This document shows positions 1-6,900 of a DNA stretch of 20,268 nt, piece by piece. The stretch is taken from the NCBI GenBank assembly GCA_002782905.1, contig PFJA01000117.1, positions 1 through 20,268 on the forward strand, in the 5' to 3' direction. The notes below the pieces were generated by a model. The model was not told where the DNA came from, made no database searches, and was given only the letters and a program-made list of their open reading frames with translations. The DNA is from Lysobacterales bacterium CG_4_10_14_3_um_filter_64_11. GTDB taxonomy: Bacteria > Pseudomonadota > Gammaproteobacteria > Xanthomonadales > Xanthomonadaceae. Position numbers and translations under genes: made by a program. Position 1 is the first letter of the stretch; each line of letters opens with the position of its first letter.

Positions 1-109
1 GGCAGCGGGCCGCGCATCATACGGGCTAATACAAAAAATGAAAAGCACTTCCTGCCGCTGCTCGTGCATCAGCGCACAAGCGGCGCGCACACCGCCCCTG
101 CAGCACGCG
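1..109. other. Left-edge non-coding stretch
   Basis: No reading frame that I can support lies here. The AraC-type gene ends at 110, so this stretch is its 3' flank or the edge of an unseen neighbour. No convincing terminator hairpin with a T-tract is visible. Confidence 0.4.
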
Positions 110-1033
110 CTAAGGCGATCCGATGCGCAGCGGGACGTTGCGCGCGCGGCGCCGTATGCGGCCAGGGCTCTCGCCGGTGACGCGCTTGAAAGCACGGCGA
201 AACGCGGCTTCGGTCTCGTAGCCAAGGACGCTGGCAACACGTGCCACCGAATTGTTGGGATCATTGAACAGTCGCTGCGCCTCGGCCATGCGCAACCGCG
301 CGAGATAGGCCATCGGTGTGCTTGCCAGCACCTGCGTAAAACGGGCAACGAAGGCCGTGCGCGACATCCCCGCGCATTCGGCCAGCTTGATCAACGACCA
401 GTTTTCGCCCGCTCTCTGATGCATCGCCAACAAGGCACGCCCGAGACGGACATCGGCGATTGCCGCCAGGATGCCGCGCGACGCCTGCGTTGCATGGCCA
501 AGGTGGTAGCGCAGCACCATGACCAGCAAAGCATCCGCCAAACGATCCATCACCACTTTTGCACCCGGCCGCACGCGCAGCGCTTCATCGGCGAGCAAAT
601 GCAGCAGGCTGCGAAAGCCGGCATCAACCTCCTCGGCCGGCACCACGATCACAGCGGGCAACGCATCCAGCAGCGCCGCCGACGTACCGCCGTCGAGTTC
701 GAAGGCGCCGCAAACCAGATTCGTCAATGGACCGACGCCGGGCGCACCATGACGCGAGCCGGGCACACCCGGGGTGCGCTCCGGCGTCAGCAGATGCCAG
801 CCGCCACGCGGAAACACACACAGATCGCCGCCACGCAGCGCGCGTGGCTCGGGCTCGCTATCCAGATGCAGGTAACACGATCCGCGCGAAATCAGATGAA
901 ACTGTGCGCCGGCATGATCACTGCCATCGATCTGCCAATCACCGCACACTGCGGGATTGGCGTACACGGAAGCACGCAACTGCATGTGGCCAAGAATCTC
1001 GGATAATAGATCTTCGTTTGTACTTACGGTCAT
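110..1033 (-). CDS. AraC-family transcriptional regulator with N-terminal cupin domain
   Basis: This is a predicted cytoplasmic DNA-binding regulator of about 307 residues. The N-terminal two thirds look like the AraC cupin ligand-binding domain (AraC_binding_2 / cupin_6): a segment reading FHLISRGSCYLHLD, then LRGGDLCVFPRGGWHLL. The C-terminal third is a double helix-turn-helix: first helix pair around NWSLIKLAECAGMSRTAFVARF, second around VARVASVLGYETEAAFRRAFKRVTGESPG, a textbook AraC C-terminus. The first ATG is at 1054, but a perfect TATAAT on the minus strand (1072-1067) would put the transcript start near 1060. I therefore prefer the second ATG at 1033 (MTVSTNEDLL). Neither has a clear Shine-Dalgarno. 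It diverges from the cupredoxin-like gene at 1142. Cupin-AraC regulators often sit beside CMD/AhpD-type or oxidoreductase genes, so control of 1142-2239 is a reasonable inference. Ligand unknown. Confidence 0.9.
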   Translation of the reverse strand: MTVSTNEDLLSEILGHMQLRASVYANPAVCGDWQIDGSDHAGAQFHLISRGSCYLHLDSEPEPRALRGGDLCVFPRGGWHLLTPERTPGVPGSRHGAPGVGPLTNLVCGAFELDGGTSAALLDALPAVIVVPAEEVDAGFRSLLHLLADEALRVRPGAKVVMDRLADALLVMVLRYHLGHATQASRGILAAIADVRLGRALLAMHQRAGENWSLIKLAECAGMSRTAFVARFTQVLASTPMAYLARLRMAEAQRLFNDPNNSVARVASVLGYETEAAFRRAFKRVTGESPGRIRRRARNVPLRIGSP

Positions 1034-1053
1034 GTTAATTGACGTTATTGTCA
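1034..1053. promoter_or_regulatory. Possible regulator half-site pair (tandem GTTA-TTG)
   Basis: Two adjacent 10-bp blocks, GTTAATTGAC and GTTATTGTCA, form an imperfect tandem repeat. They also contain a TGAC-N6-GTCA dyad. AraC proteins usually bind tandem half-sites, and this lies just downstream of the regulator's own predicted -10 box, which would suit autoregulation. The evidence is pattern only and the site is AT-rich compared with its surroundings. Confidence 0.2.
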
Positions 1054-1066
1054 TCGAAAGGTCGGC

Positions 1067-1072
1067 ATTATA
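1067..1072 (-). promoter_or_regulatory. Predicted -10 box of the AraC-type gene
   Basis: Read on the minus strand this is a perfect TATAAT in otherwise GC-rich DNA. No good -35 lies 16-18 bp upstream, which would fit an activator-dependent or weak promoter. The implied transcript start near 1060 leaves only about 6 nt before the ATG at 1054, but 27 nt before the ATG at 1033. Confidence 0.45.
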
Positions 1073-1141
1073 CGGTTATGCTGGCCATTCGTGTAATCCA
1101 CTTCGCACCCAACAGCAGCACCACTCAACCGGAGGCATCGC

Positions 1142-1525
1142 ATGAACCACCCCTTGCGCACCCTGCTCGCCGCCGCCGCTCTGGCATTGGCTGTGCTGAT
1201 CACGCTGCCCACCTCGCGCGCGGCAACGCCGACCACCGTCGACGGCATTACCACCATTCATCTGGATCAATACAATGGCTATTTCGCCGCCACCGAAACC
1301 TTGGCCGGGCTGAAGCCGGGCAAGTACCGCTTCGTGGTGACCAACAAGGCCGGCAAGATGGTCGGCTTCCAGATCCAGGACGGCAGCAGCCACCGGCAGC
1401 TCGACATGTTTCCGCTGGAACCGGGTCAGACCCGTGACAGCGTGGTCGACATCGGCGAGGGCGGCTTCCGCTATCGTTGTCCGATCAATCCGACCCCGTG
1501 GTATGAGGTCGACGTCAAAAGCTGA
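1142..1525 (+). CDS. Small exported cupredoxin-like protein lacking the usual copper ligands
   Basis: The product has 127 residues. The start is well supported: GGAGG at 1131-1135, 6 nt before ATG. Residues 1-27 are a Sec signal peptide (short basic n-region, Ala/Leu-rich core, cleavage probably after TSRA), so the mature protein is periplasmic, about 100 residues. The rest reads like a single cupredoxin-type beta-sandwich: LKPGKYRFVVTNKAGK, then GFQIQD, LEPGQTRD, and a C-terminal strand FRYRCPINPTPWYEVDV. In copper cupredoxins one expects an N-x(n)-H-x-F motif and a C-terminal C...H....M cluster. Here the first His is replaced (MVGFQI) and after Cys113 there is neither His nor Met. It may therefore not bind copper in the classical way. 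It is divergent from the AraC gene and upstream of the CxxC oxidoreductase at 1673. Fold assignment is an inference from the strand pattern. Confidence 0.75.
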   Translation: MNHPLRTLLAAAALALAVLITLPTSRAATPTTVDGITTIHLDQYNGYFAATETLAGLKPGKYRFVVTNKAGKMVGFQIQDGSSHRQLDMFPLEPGQTRDSVVDIGEGGFRYRCPINPTPWYEVDVKS

Positions 1526-1540
1526 GCGGACGAACGTCAC

Positions 1541-1569
1541 CCCGGGTCAGCGGCTGCCGCTGTCCCGGG
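1541..1569 (+). repeat. Intergenic hairpin, possible terminator or palindromic repeat
   Basis: CCCGGG (1541-1546) and CAGCGG (1548-1553) pair with CCGCTG (1557-1562) and CCCGGG (1564-1569), with one T-T mismatch and a 3-nt CTG loop. It starts 15 nt after the cupredoxin-like stop codon. There is no T-tract, so it is not a standard intrinsic terminator. It may stabilise the upstream mRNA end or attenuate read-through into the gene at 1673. Confidence 0.5.
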
Positions 1570-1672
1570 CCGCAAGGATCAATCCGTAGCGCGATCGATC
1601 CGCGTGCAGGCCATCGTGCGCCCGCAGCAACGCTGCTTTGTTCGCAGCACCCCCCCGACTGATGGAGGCTTT

Positions 1673-2239
1673 ATGGCCAAGTTCACCCTGCACACCCCCG
1701 AATCCGCACCCGAAGCGGCACGCGAAACGCTCGCCAAGGTTCAGGAAAACTACGGCTTTCTGCCCAACCTGCTGGCCGGGCTGGCCGAGGCACCGACTGC
1801 GCTGCACAGCTATCTGGCGCTGTCCGAGCAATTCGGCAAAACCGCGTTGAGCGCGCCCGAGCAGCAGGTGGTTCTGCTTGCCACCAGCGTCATCAACGAA
1901 TGCCAGTTCTGCGTGGCGGCGCACAGCTACCTCGCGCGCAACGTCGCCAAGCTCGACGAAGCCAGCATCAAGGCACTGCGCGATGGCAACGCTTTGCCCG
2001 ACGCGCGGCTCAATGCCTTGGCTCGCTTCACGCGCGCCGTGGTCAGCGAACGCGGCTGGGTCAACGGCCCGGCACTGGATGCATTCCTCGCCGCCGGCTT
2101 CAGCAAGGCACAGGTGCTGGAAGTGGTACTTGGCGTCACCACCAAAACCTTGTCCAACTACGCAAACCATGTGTTGGAAACACCCACCAACCAGCAGTTC
2201 GCCGCTGACGCGTGGCAGCCCAAGCGCAAAACGGCCTGA
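1673..2239 (+). CDS. Carboxymuconolactone decarboxylase / AhpD-type family protein (putative peroxidase-related)
   Basis: The product has 188 residues. The start is ATG 1673, with GGAGG at 1664-1668 four bases upstream; an in-frame ATG at 1604 has no such site. The fold is predicted all-helical CMD/AhpD. The diagnostic signature is NECQFCVAAH: Cys77-x-x-Cys80-x3-His84, the redox-active CxxC with nearby His seen in alkylhydroperoxidase-like members and absent from true carboxymuconolactone decarboxylases. The C-terminal half (LDAFLAAGFSKAQVLEVVLG, then LSNYANHVLETP) is typical of the subfamily annotated 'carboxymuconolactone decarboxylase family protein'. There is no signal peptide, so it is probably cytoplasmic thiol peroxidase or hydroperoxide chemistry. 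It lies 147 bp after the cupredoxin-like gene on the same strand and may belong to the AraC regulon. Confidence 0.88.
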   Translation: MAKFTLHTPESAPEAARETLAKVQENYGFLPNLLAGLAEAPTALHSYLALSEQFGKTALSAPEQQVVLLATSVINECQFCVAAHSYLARNVAKLDEASIKALRDGNALPDARLNALARFTRAVVSERGWVNGPALDAFLAAGFSKAQVLEVVLGVTTKTLSNYANHVLETPTNQQFAADAWQPKRKTA

Positions 2240-2517
2240 AACCAGGATCGGCCATCGCTGCGCAACGCAACCCCGTCGCACCTCAGTGCGGCGGGCTATG
2301 TGTGCTTGCGCACACGGCGCCAACCGGCCGACAGGCTATGCTGTCCGCCGCATCGGGCACGACGCGGCGTCAGTGCTTCGTACCTTTCCGCCGCCCCGGA
2401 CACGGCACGGGTGAACGGAACGGCATGGTGTGAAAACGCTTGACAATGCGACGCGGTCACACCCATCGCCATGCCCGTTTGGCCGATAGTGGCCTGTCGA
2501 AAAACCTGGAATCACCC
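2240..2517. other. Intergenic region with small hairpins
   Basis: I see no gene in these 278 bases. GTGTGC (2300-2305) and GCACAC (2310-2315) form a 6-bp stem with a TTGC loop. A second stem is CGCCGC (2346-2351) with GCGGCG (2364-2369). Neither has a T-tract. A TTGACA occurs at 2440-2445 but no acceptable -10 is found 16-18 bp after it. The promoter of the operon beginning at 2518 must lie here but I cannot place it. Confidence 0.4.
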
Positions 2518-4671
2518 ATGTCTGCAAATAAATCTCTGCCCCTGCGTCTACTGCTGATCGCGGTGCTCGCTGTCATTGCGCTGGCCGCTTGGCGCCTGGG
2601 ACTGGTCGATCAACTCAATCTGGAAACACTCAAGGCGCGACACGCGGATTTGTCGGCCTGGACGCAGGCGCATTTGGGCCTGGCATTCACCGGTTTCTTC
2701 GTGTTGTACGTTGTGGTTACTGCGGTATCGATTCCCGGCGCGGCTGTGCTGACGCTCGCCGCCGGGGCGCTGTTCGGATTGCTCGCCGGCATCGTGCTGG
2801 TTTCTTTCGCCAGCACACTCGGTGCCACGCTGGCCTTTTTGAGCGCGCGCTTCGTGCTGCGTGACTCGCTTGAAACCCGCTACCGCGAGCGACTGCAAAG
2901 CATCAATGCCGGGGTGAAACGCGACGGCGGTTTTTACCTGTTTACCTTGCGGCTGGTGCCGCTGTTTCCGTTTTTTCTGATCAATCTGCTATCGGGCCTG
3001 ACCGCGTTGCCGACACGCACGTTTTACTGGGTCAGCCAGCTTGGCATGTTGCCGGGCACCATCGCCTATGTATTTGCCGGCACCCAACTGGCACAGATAC
3101 AGAACGCACGCGACGTGCTGTCGCCCGGGTTGATCAGCGCGTTTGTGCTGCTGGGCATCCTGCCACTGCTGATGCGCAACATGGTGCAGTGGATGCAGGC
3201 TCGCAAAATCTACGCTGGGCATCGCAAGCCGCGCCGCTTCGATTACAACCTGATCGTGATCGGTGCCGGTTCCGCCGGGCTGGTTTCGGCCTATATCGGC
3301 TCGGCGGTAAAGGCCAGGGTCGCACTGATCGAAAAACACAAGATGGGTGGCGATTGCCTGAATACCGGCTGCGTGCCATCCAAGGCGCTGATCCGCTCGG
3401 CGCGGTTGCTGGCCGAGGCGCGCAACAGCGCGCACTACGGGATCGCACGCATGGACGCGCAATTTGATTTCGCGCAGGTGATGGACCGCGTGGCAAATGT
3501 CGTGCGCAAGGTCGCGCCACACGACTCGGTAGCGCGCTACCGCGAGCTGGGCGTGGACGTGATTCAGGGCAATGCGCGCCTGGTTTCGCCTTGGCAAGTC
3601 GAGGTGGATGGCCGCCGCCTGAGCGCGCGCAGCATCATCATTGCCAGCGGTGCGCAGCCTCTGGTGCCAGGTATCCCAGGGCTCGATCAGGTGCCTTACC
3701 TGACCAGCGATTCGCTGTGGAATCTGCGCACATTGCCGAAGCAGCTGGTGGTGCTCGGTGGTGGCCCGATCGGCTGCGAATTGACGCAATGCTTTGCCCG
3801 TTTCGGCAGCGAAGTGACACTGGTGGAAATGGCGGCACGCCTGCTGCCGCGCGAGGATGCCGATGCCGCCGAGGAAGTGCGCGCACGTTTCGTCGGCGAA
3901 GGCATCACGGTGGCAACCGCGCACAAGGCACTGCGCGTGGAACACGATGGCAGCGGCGGGCGCCTGATCTGCGAGCACGATGGTCGCGAGGTGAGCTTCG
4001 CCTTCGACCAACTACTGCTGGCATTGGGCCGGCGCGCCAACAGCGCGGGCTTCGGCTTGCAGGAACTGGGTGTGACGCTGCGCGGCAATGGCACCATCGA
4101 AGCCGATGCACTGCTGCGCACCAACTTTCCCAATATCCATGTCTGCGGCGATGTCACCGGCCCGTTCCAGTTCACCCATGTCGCCGCCCATCAGGCATGG
4201 TACGCGGCAGTGAACGCGTTGCTGGCGCCATGGTGGTCGTTCAAGGTCGATTACCGGGTGATCCCGTGGGCCACGTTTACCGACCCGGAAGTGGCGCGCG
4301 TGGGTTTGTCCGAAGACGAGGCGGCACAGCGTGGCATCGCAGTGGAGGTGACCCGCTACGGCATCGACGATCTGGATCGCGCGATCGCCGATGGCAGTGA
4401 CAGTGGCTTCGTCAAGCTACTGACTGCACCGGGCAAGGATCGCATCCTTGGCGCCACCATTGTCGGCGCGCACGCTGGTGATCTGCTTGCCGAGATCGTG
4501 CTGGCGATGAAGCACGGCATCGGCCTGAACCAACTGCTCGGCACCATCCATACCTACCCGACCATGAGCGAAGCCAACAAGTTTGCGGCGGGAGTGTGGA
4601 AGCGCGCACACGCGCCGCAGCGCGCATTGCGGCTGGCCGAGCGCTTTTTCCGCTGGCGCCGTGGCGGCTAG
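2518..4671 (+). CDS. TVP38/TMEM64 membrane domain fused to FAD/NAD(P)-dependent disulfide-oxidoreductase-type protein
   Basis: The product has 717 residues from ATG 2518 (MSANKSLPLR). Residues about 1-225 form a TVP38/TMEM64 (SNARE-associated, DedA-like) integral membrane domain with several hydrophobic segments and the family's FTLRLVPLFPFFLINLLSG stretch. From about 240 the protein is a class I pyridine-nucleotide disulfide oxidoreductase: FAD motif GAGSAG at 249-254, redox pair CLNTGC (Cys280, Cys285) followed by VPSK, NAD(P) motif GGGPIG at 414-419, second FAD motif NIHVCGDVTGPFQFTH, and a C-terminal dimerisation domain ending HTYPTMSEANKFAAGVWKRAHAP. At the usual catalytic-base site (HPT in dihydrolipoamide dehydrogenase) the residue is Tyr680, and there is no C-terminal CC or heavy-metal-binding domain, so mercuric reductase is not supported. 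This fusion is known in databases; its substrate is not. It is first gene of an overlapping four-gene operon. Confidence 0.93.
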   Translation: MSANKSLPLRLLLIAVLAVIALAAWRLGLVDQLNLETLKARHADLSAWTQAHLGLAFTGFFVLYVVVTAVSIPGAAVLTLAAGALFGLLAGIVLVSFASTLGATLAFLSARFVLRDSLETRYRERLQSINAGVKRDGGFYLFTLRLVPLFPFFLINLLSGLTALPTRTFYWVSQLGMLPGTIAYVFAGTQLAQIQNARDVLSPGLISAFVLLGILPLLMRNMVQWMQARKIYAGHRKPRRFDYNLIVIGAGSAGLVSAYIGSAVKARVALIEKHKMGGDCLNTGCVPSKALIRSARLLAEARNSAHYGIARMDAQFDFAQVMDRVANVVRKVAPHDSVARYRELGVDVIQGNARLVSPWQVEVDGRRLSARSIIIASGAQPLVPGIPGLDQVPYLTSDSLWNLRTLPKQLVVLGGGPIGCELTQCFARFGSEVTLVEMAARLLPREDADAAEEVRARFVGEGITVATAHKALRVEHDGSGGRLICEHDGREVSFAFDQLLLALGRRANSAGFGLQELGVTLRGNGTIEADALLRTNFPNIHVCGDVTGPFQFTHVAAHQAWYAAVNALLAPWWSFKVDYRVIPWATFTDPEVARVGLSEDEAAQRGIAVEVTRYGIDDLDRAIADGSDSGFVKLLTAPGKDRILGATIVGAHAGDLLAEIVLAMKHGIGLNQLLGTIHTYPTMSEANKFAAGVWKRAHAPQRALRLAERFFRWRRGG

Positions 4672-5410
4672 CCGGGTGGCAAAACCCACGCGCAAATCGG
4701 CAACGCTGGCGGTCATCATTCCGGTTGGTCCCGGCGATCGCAGTTGGCGCACGCTGCTGCCGGATCTGGCGGCATTGCCGGAGCGTGCGGAAATCATTCT
4801 GGTGGCAGCACCCGGCGAATCTCCCGCCGGCTTTCAGCCGGCTGCGTTCGCCCTGCCGTGCCGTAGCCGTTGGATCACGGCCCCGGTTGGCCGTGCCCAG
4901 CAACAGAACGCCGGTGCCGCACAGTCCGGCGCTGAGGTGCTGTGGTTCGTGCATGCCGATTCACGGCTGACTGCGGCCACGCTGACGGCGCTGAACCGTT
5001 ACCTCGCATCGCCGCACGGTTTGGGGTACTTCGATTTGCGGTTTCTCGGCGATGGGCCATTGGCGATGTCATTGAACGCGCTGGGCGCATGGATTCGCAG
5101 CCACTGGCTGCGACTGCCATTCGGCGACCAGGGGTTTATCCTCATGGCCAGCGATTTTCAGCATCTGGGCGGCTTCGACAGCACGCTGGTGGCCGGCGAG
5201 GACCATGCGCTGGTTTGGCAAGCGCGGCGCATGGGGGTTAAGCTTCGCGCCCTGCACGCGCCGATCCACAGCAGCGCACGCAAGTACGCCAAGCATGGTT
5301 GGTGGCGGATGACGTGGCATCATCTGGCGGCCACTTGGCAGCAGGCGCGTCGCTTTTCGAACGAACGGACACGCAACAACGGGCACGATGAAGGAGCATC
5401 ACCGCGATGA
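4661..5410 (+). CDS. Family 2-like glycosyltransferase, TIGR04283 type (rSAM/selenodomain-associated transferase 2)
   Basis: The product has about 249 residues and is a predicted GT-A-fold nucleotide-sugar transferase. The N-terminal strand is TLAVIIPVGPGD, followed by the nucleotide/metal segment WFVHADSRL (family form LHADTRLP) and the acceptor segment FGDQGFILMASDFQHLGGFD with VAGEDHALVWQARRMG. These match the TIGR04283 family from memory. No ATG precedes the fold at a sensible distance. GTG 4661, which overlaps the last 11 bases of the upstream gene, or GTG 4676 are the likely starts, implying translational coupling. The stop overlaps the next ATG (ATGA, 5407-5410). In many genomes this family pairs with TIGR04282, as here. 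The sugar donor and acceptor are unknown. There is no membrane segment, so it is probably cytoplasmic. Confidence 0.85.
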   Translation: MAASRVAKPTRKSATLAVIIPVGPGDRSWRTLLPDLAALPERAEIILVAAPGESPAGFQPAAFALPCRSRWITAPVGRAQQQNAGAAQSGAEVLWFVHADSRLTAATLTALNRYLASPHGLGYFDLRFLGDGPLAMSLNALGAWIRSHWLRLPFGDQGFILMASDFQHLGGFDSTLVAGEDHALVWQARRMGVKLRALHAPIHSSARKYAKHGWWRMTWHHLAATWQQARRFSNERTRNNGHDEGASPR

Positions 5411-6087
5411 AGACCGGCCTCGCCATCATGGTCAAGACACCCGGACACGCGCCGGTCAAAACCCGGCTGGCGGCCGACACCAGCATTGCATTCGCCGAAG
5501 AGTGGCATCGCCGGGCGGCCGACTGCGTTGCCAAGGTGAGCCAGGCGTGCCCACGTTTGTGCTGCTACTGGGCAGTCGCTGAAAATGACGCTGCTGACGA
5601 CCCGCTGTGGCACAGTCTGCCGGTACTGCTGCAGAACGCCGGTGAACTGGGTGAGCGCATGGCCCGCGTCCATACCCAGTTGATGCGCCGCCATCCGAGC
5701 GCCATCCTGATTGGCGCCGACGCACCGCAACTGACCTCGGCGCTGCTGGATCAAGCCGCGCAATGGTTGGCGCATGAGGAGCCGCGGCTGGTGATCGGCC
5801 CGGCCAAGGATGGTGGGTTCTGGCTGTTCGGTGCCAATCGCCCGTTGCCACTGAGTGCGTGGACCACCACCCCGTACAGCCGCAGCGACACCGAAGCCGT
5901 GTTTCGCACAGCGATGCAAGGCCATGGTGAATGGCTGGAGCTACCGACGCTGACCGACCTCGACCGACTTGCCGACCTCAAGCCGGTAGTCGCCGAACTG
6001 AGCGCACTGAGCCAACCCACCACCGCGCAACTGAGCCTGGTGGCGTGGTTGTGCCTGTGCACGTTCACTCCGGCGAGCACCGCATGA
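5407..6087 (+). CDS. DUF2064 / TIGR04282-type glycosyltransferase (rSAM/selenodomain-associated transferase 1)
   Basis: The product has 226 residues. ATG 5407 overlaps the previous stop codon by ATGA; GGAG lies about 10 nt upstream (5393-5396 region). The N-terminus GLAIMVKTPGHAPVKTRLA is the nucleotidyl/glycosyl-transferase loop of the family (usual form AKxPxPGxVKTRL). Further signatures are GELGERMARVH, LIGADAPQLTSALLDQAA and GPAKDGGFWLFG, which match DUF2064/TIGR04282 closely. The fold is related to nucleotidyltransferases such as MobA and CofC, so it could transfer a nucleotide or a sugar. Its immediate partner is the TIGR04283-type enzyme. The usual radical SAM/selenodomain protein is not in this window. 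The C-terminal tail after about residue 195 is less conserved. Confidence 0.88.
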   Translation: MKTGLAIMVKTPGHAPVKTRLAADTSIAFAEEWHRRAADCVAKVSQACPRLCCYWAVAENDAADDPLWHSLPVLLQNAGELGERMARVHTQLMRRHPSAILIGADAPQLTSALLDQAAQWLAHEEPRLVIGPAKDGGFWLFGANRPLPLSAWTTTPYSRSDTEAVFRTAMQGHGEWLELPTLTDLDRLADLKPVVAELSALSQPTTAQLSLVAWLCLCTFTPASTA

Positions 6088-6890
6088 ACTCAGCCTGGTT
6101 GCTGGCGCACGAAGGCAGTATCCGGCTGGGCGCATTCGTCAGTGTGCTGATCGTTGTCGCACTGATCGAACGGCGCTGGCCAGCACGCAGCGACGCCGGT
6201 GGTGCACGGCGCACGCTCACCAACGCGAGCCTGGTCGTCATTGGCAGCCTGCTGTTGCGGGTCGCGTTTCCGGTGCTCGCCGTGGGCCTCGCCAGCCGCG
6301 TACACGCGCAGGCGGGCGGCTTGTTTGGCGCGCTGCACTGGCCCGCCACCCTGGAAATCGTGCTCGCGATTGTGCTGCTTGATCTGGCGATTTACTGGCA
6401 GCATCGCTTGTTTCATGTGATCCCGGTGTTGTGGCGCATGCACCGGGTTCACCACTGCGATGTAGCGTTCGATGTCACCACCGGTGTGCGTTTTCACCCA
6501 TTCGAGATCGCCGCTTCGATGGCACTGAAGCTGGCGCTCGTCGCGCTGCTAGGCCCTGATCCGGTCGCCGTGATCGCATTCGAGCTGCTGCTTTCGCTGG
6601 GCTCGCTGATTACCCACGGCAACTATGCATTTTACACCGCAATCGATCGCCGCATCCGCTGGCTGCTGGTCACGCCGTCCATGCACCGCATCCACCACTC
6701 GGTGCGCCGCGAGGAAACCGACAGCAACTACGGCTTCCACCTGTCGATCTGGGATCGATTGTTCGCCAGCTACCGTGCCCAGCCGCACAGCCCTGAACGC
6801 GAGATGGCAATTGGCCTCGACGCGTTTCGTGAGCCATCGGCGCAGCGTCTGCCTGCGTTGCTGGCACAGCCGTTCAAGCCGCAGCGCTGA
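6084..6890 (+). CDS. Sterol desaturase / fatty acid hydroxylase superfamily membrane protein
   Basis: The product has 268 residues. ATG 6084 overlaps the preceding stop (ATGA), continuing the coupled operon. It is predicted to be an integral membrane non-haem di-iron hydroxylase or desaturase. Hydrophobic segments lie at about 14-28, 48-66 and 87-105. The histidine clusters that bind iron are all present: HRLFH (His107, His111), HRVHH (His120, His123, His124), HPFE (His138), THGN (His178) and HRIHH (His201, His204, His205). The C-terminal YGFHLSIWDRLFASY is characteristic of bacterial members. The substrate (fatty acid, hopanoid, carotenoid or another lipid) cannot be told. Its position after two glycosyltransferases and a membrane-linked flavoprotein suggests modification of the same lipid-type product. 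It ends 10 bp from the convergent ynjD stop codon, with no terminator between them. Confidence 0.9.
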   Translation: MNSAWLLAHEGSIRLGAFVSVLIVVALIERRWPARSDAGGARRTLTNASLVVIGSLLLRVAFPVLAVGLASRVHAQAGGLFGALHWPATLEIVLAIVLLDLAIYWQHRLFHVIPVLWRMHRVHHCDVAFDVTTGVRFHPFEIAASMALKLALVALLGPDPVAVIAFELLLSLGSLITHGNYAFYTAIDRRIRWLLVTPSMHRIHHSVRREETDSNYGFHLSIWDRLFASYRAQPHSPEREMAIGLDAFREPSAQRLPALLAQPFKPQR

Positions 6891-6900
6891 GCGATTACCA

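Noticed and set aside
2440..2445. TTGACA as a -35 box for the 2518 operon
   Set aside because: No -10-like hexamer occurs 16-18 bp downstream; the bases there are GC-rich (CCATCG).
2989..4011. 340-residue minus-strand open frame
   Set aside because: It is antisense to the TVP38-oxidoreductase fusion, is His/Ala/Gln-rich and has no motif.
2518..4671. Annotation as mercuric reductase (merA)
   Set aside because: There is no C-terminal cysteine pair, no heavy-metal-associated domain and no mer neighbours. The N-terminal TVP38 domain points to a different family.
4826..4842. GCCGGCT-TTC-AGCCGGC hairpin
   Set aside because: It lies within the glycosyltransferase coding region and is explained by codons for PAGFQPA; no regulatory role can be supported.
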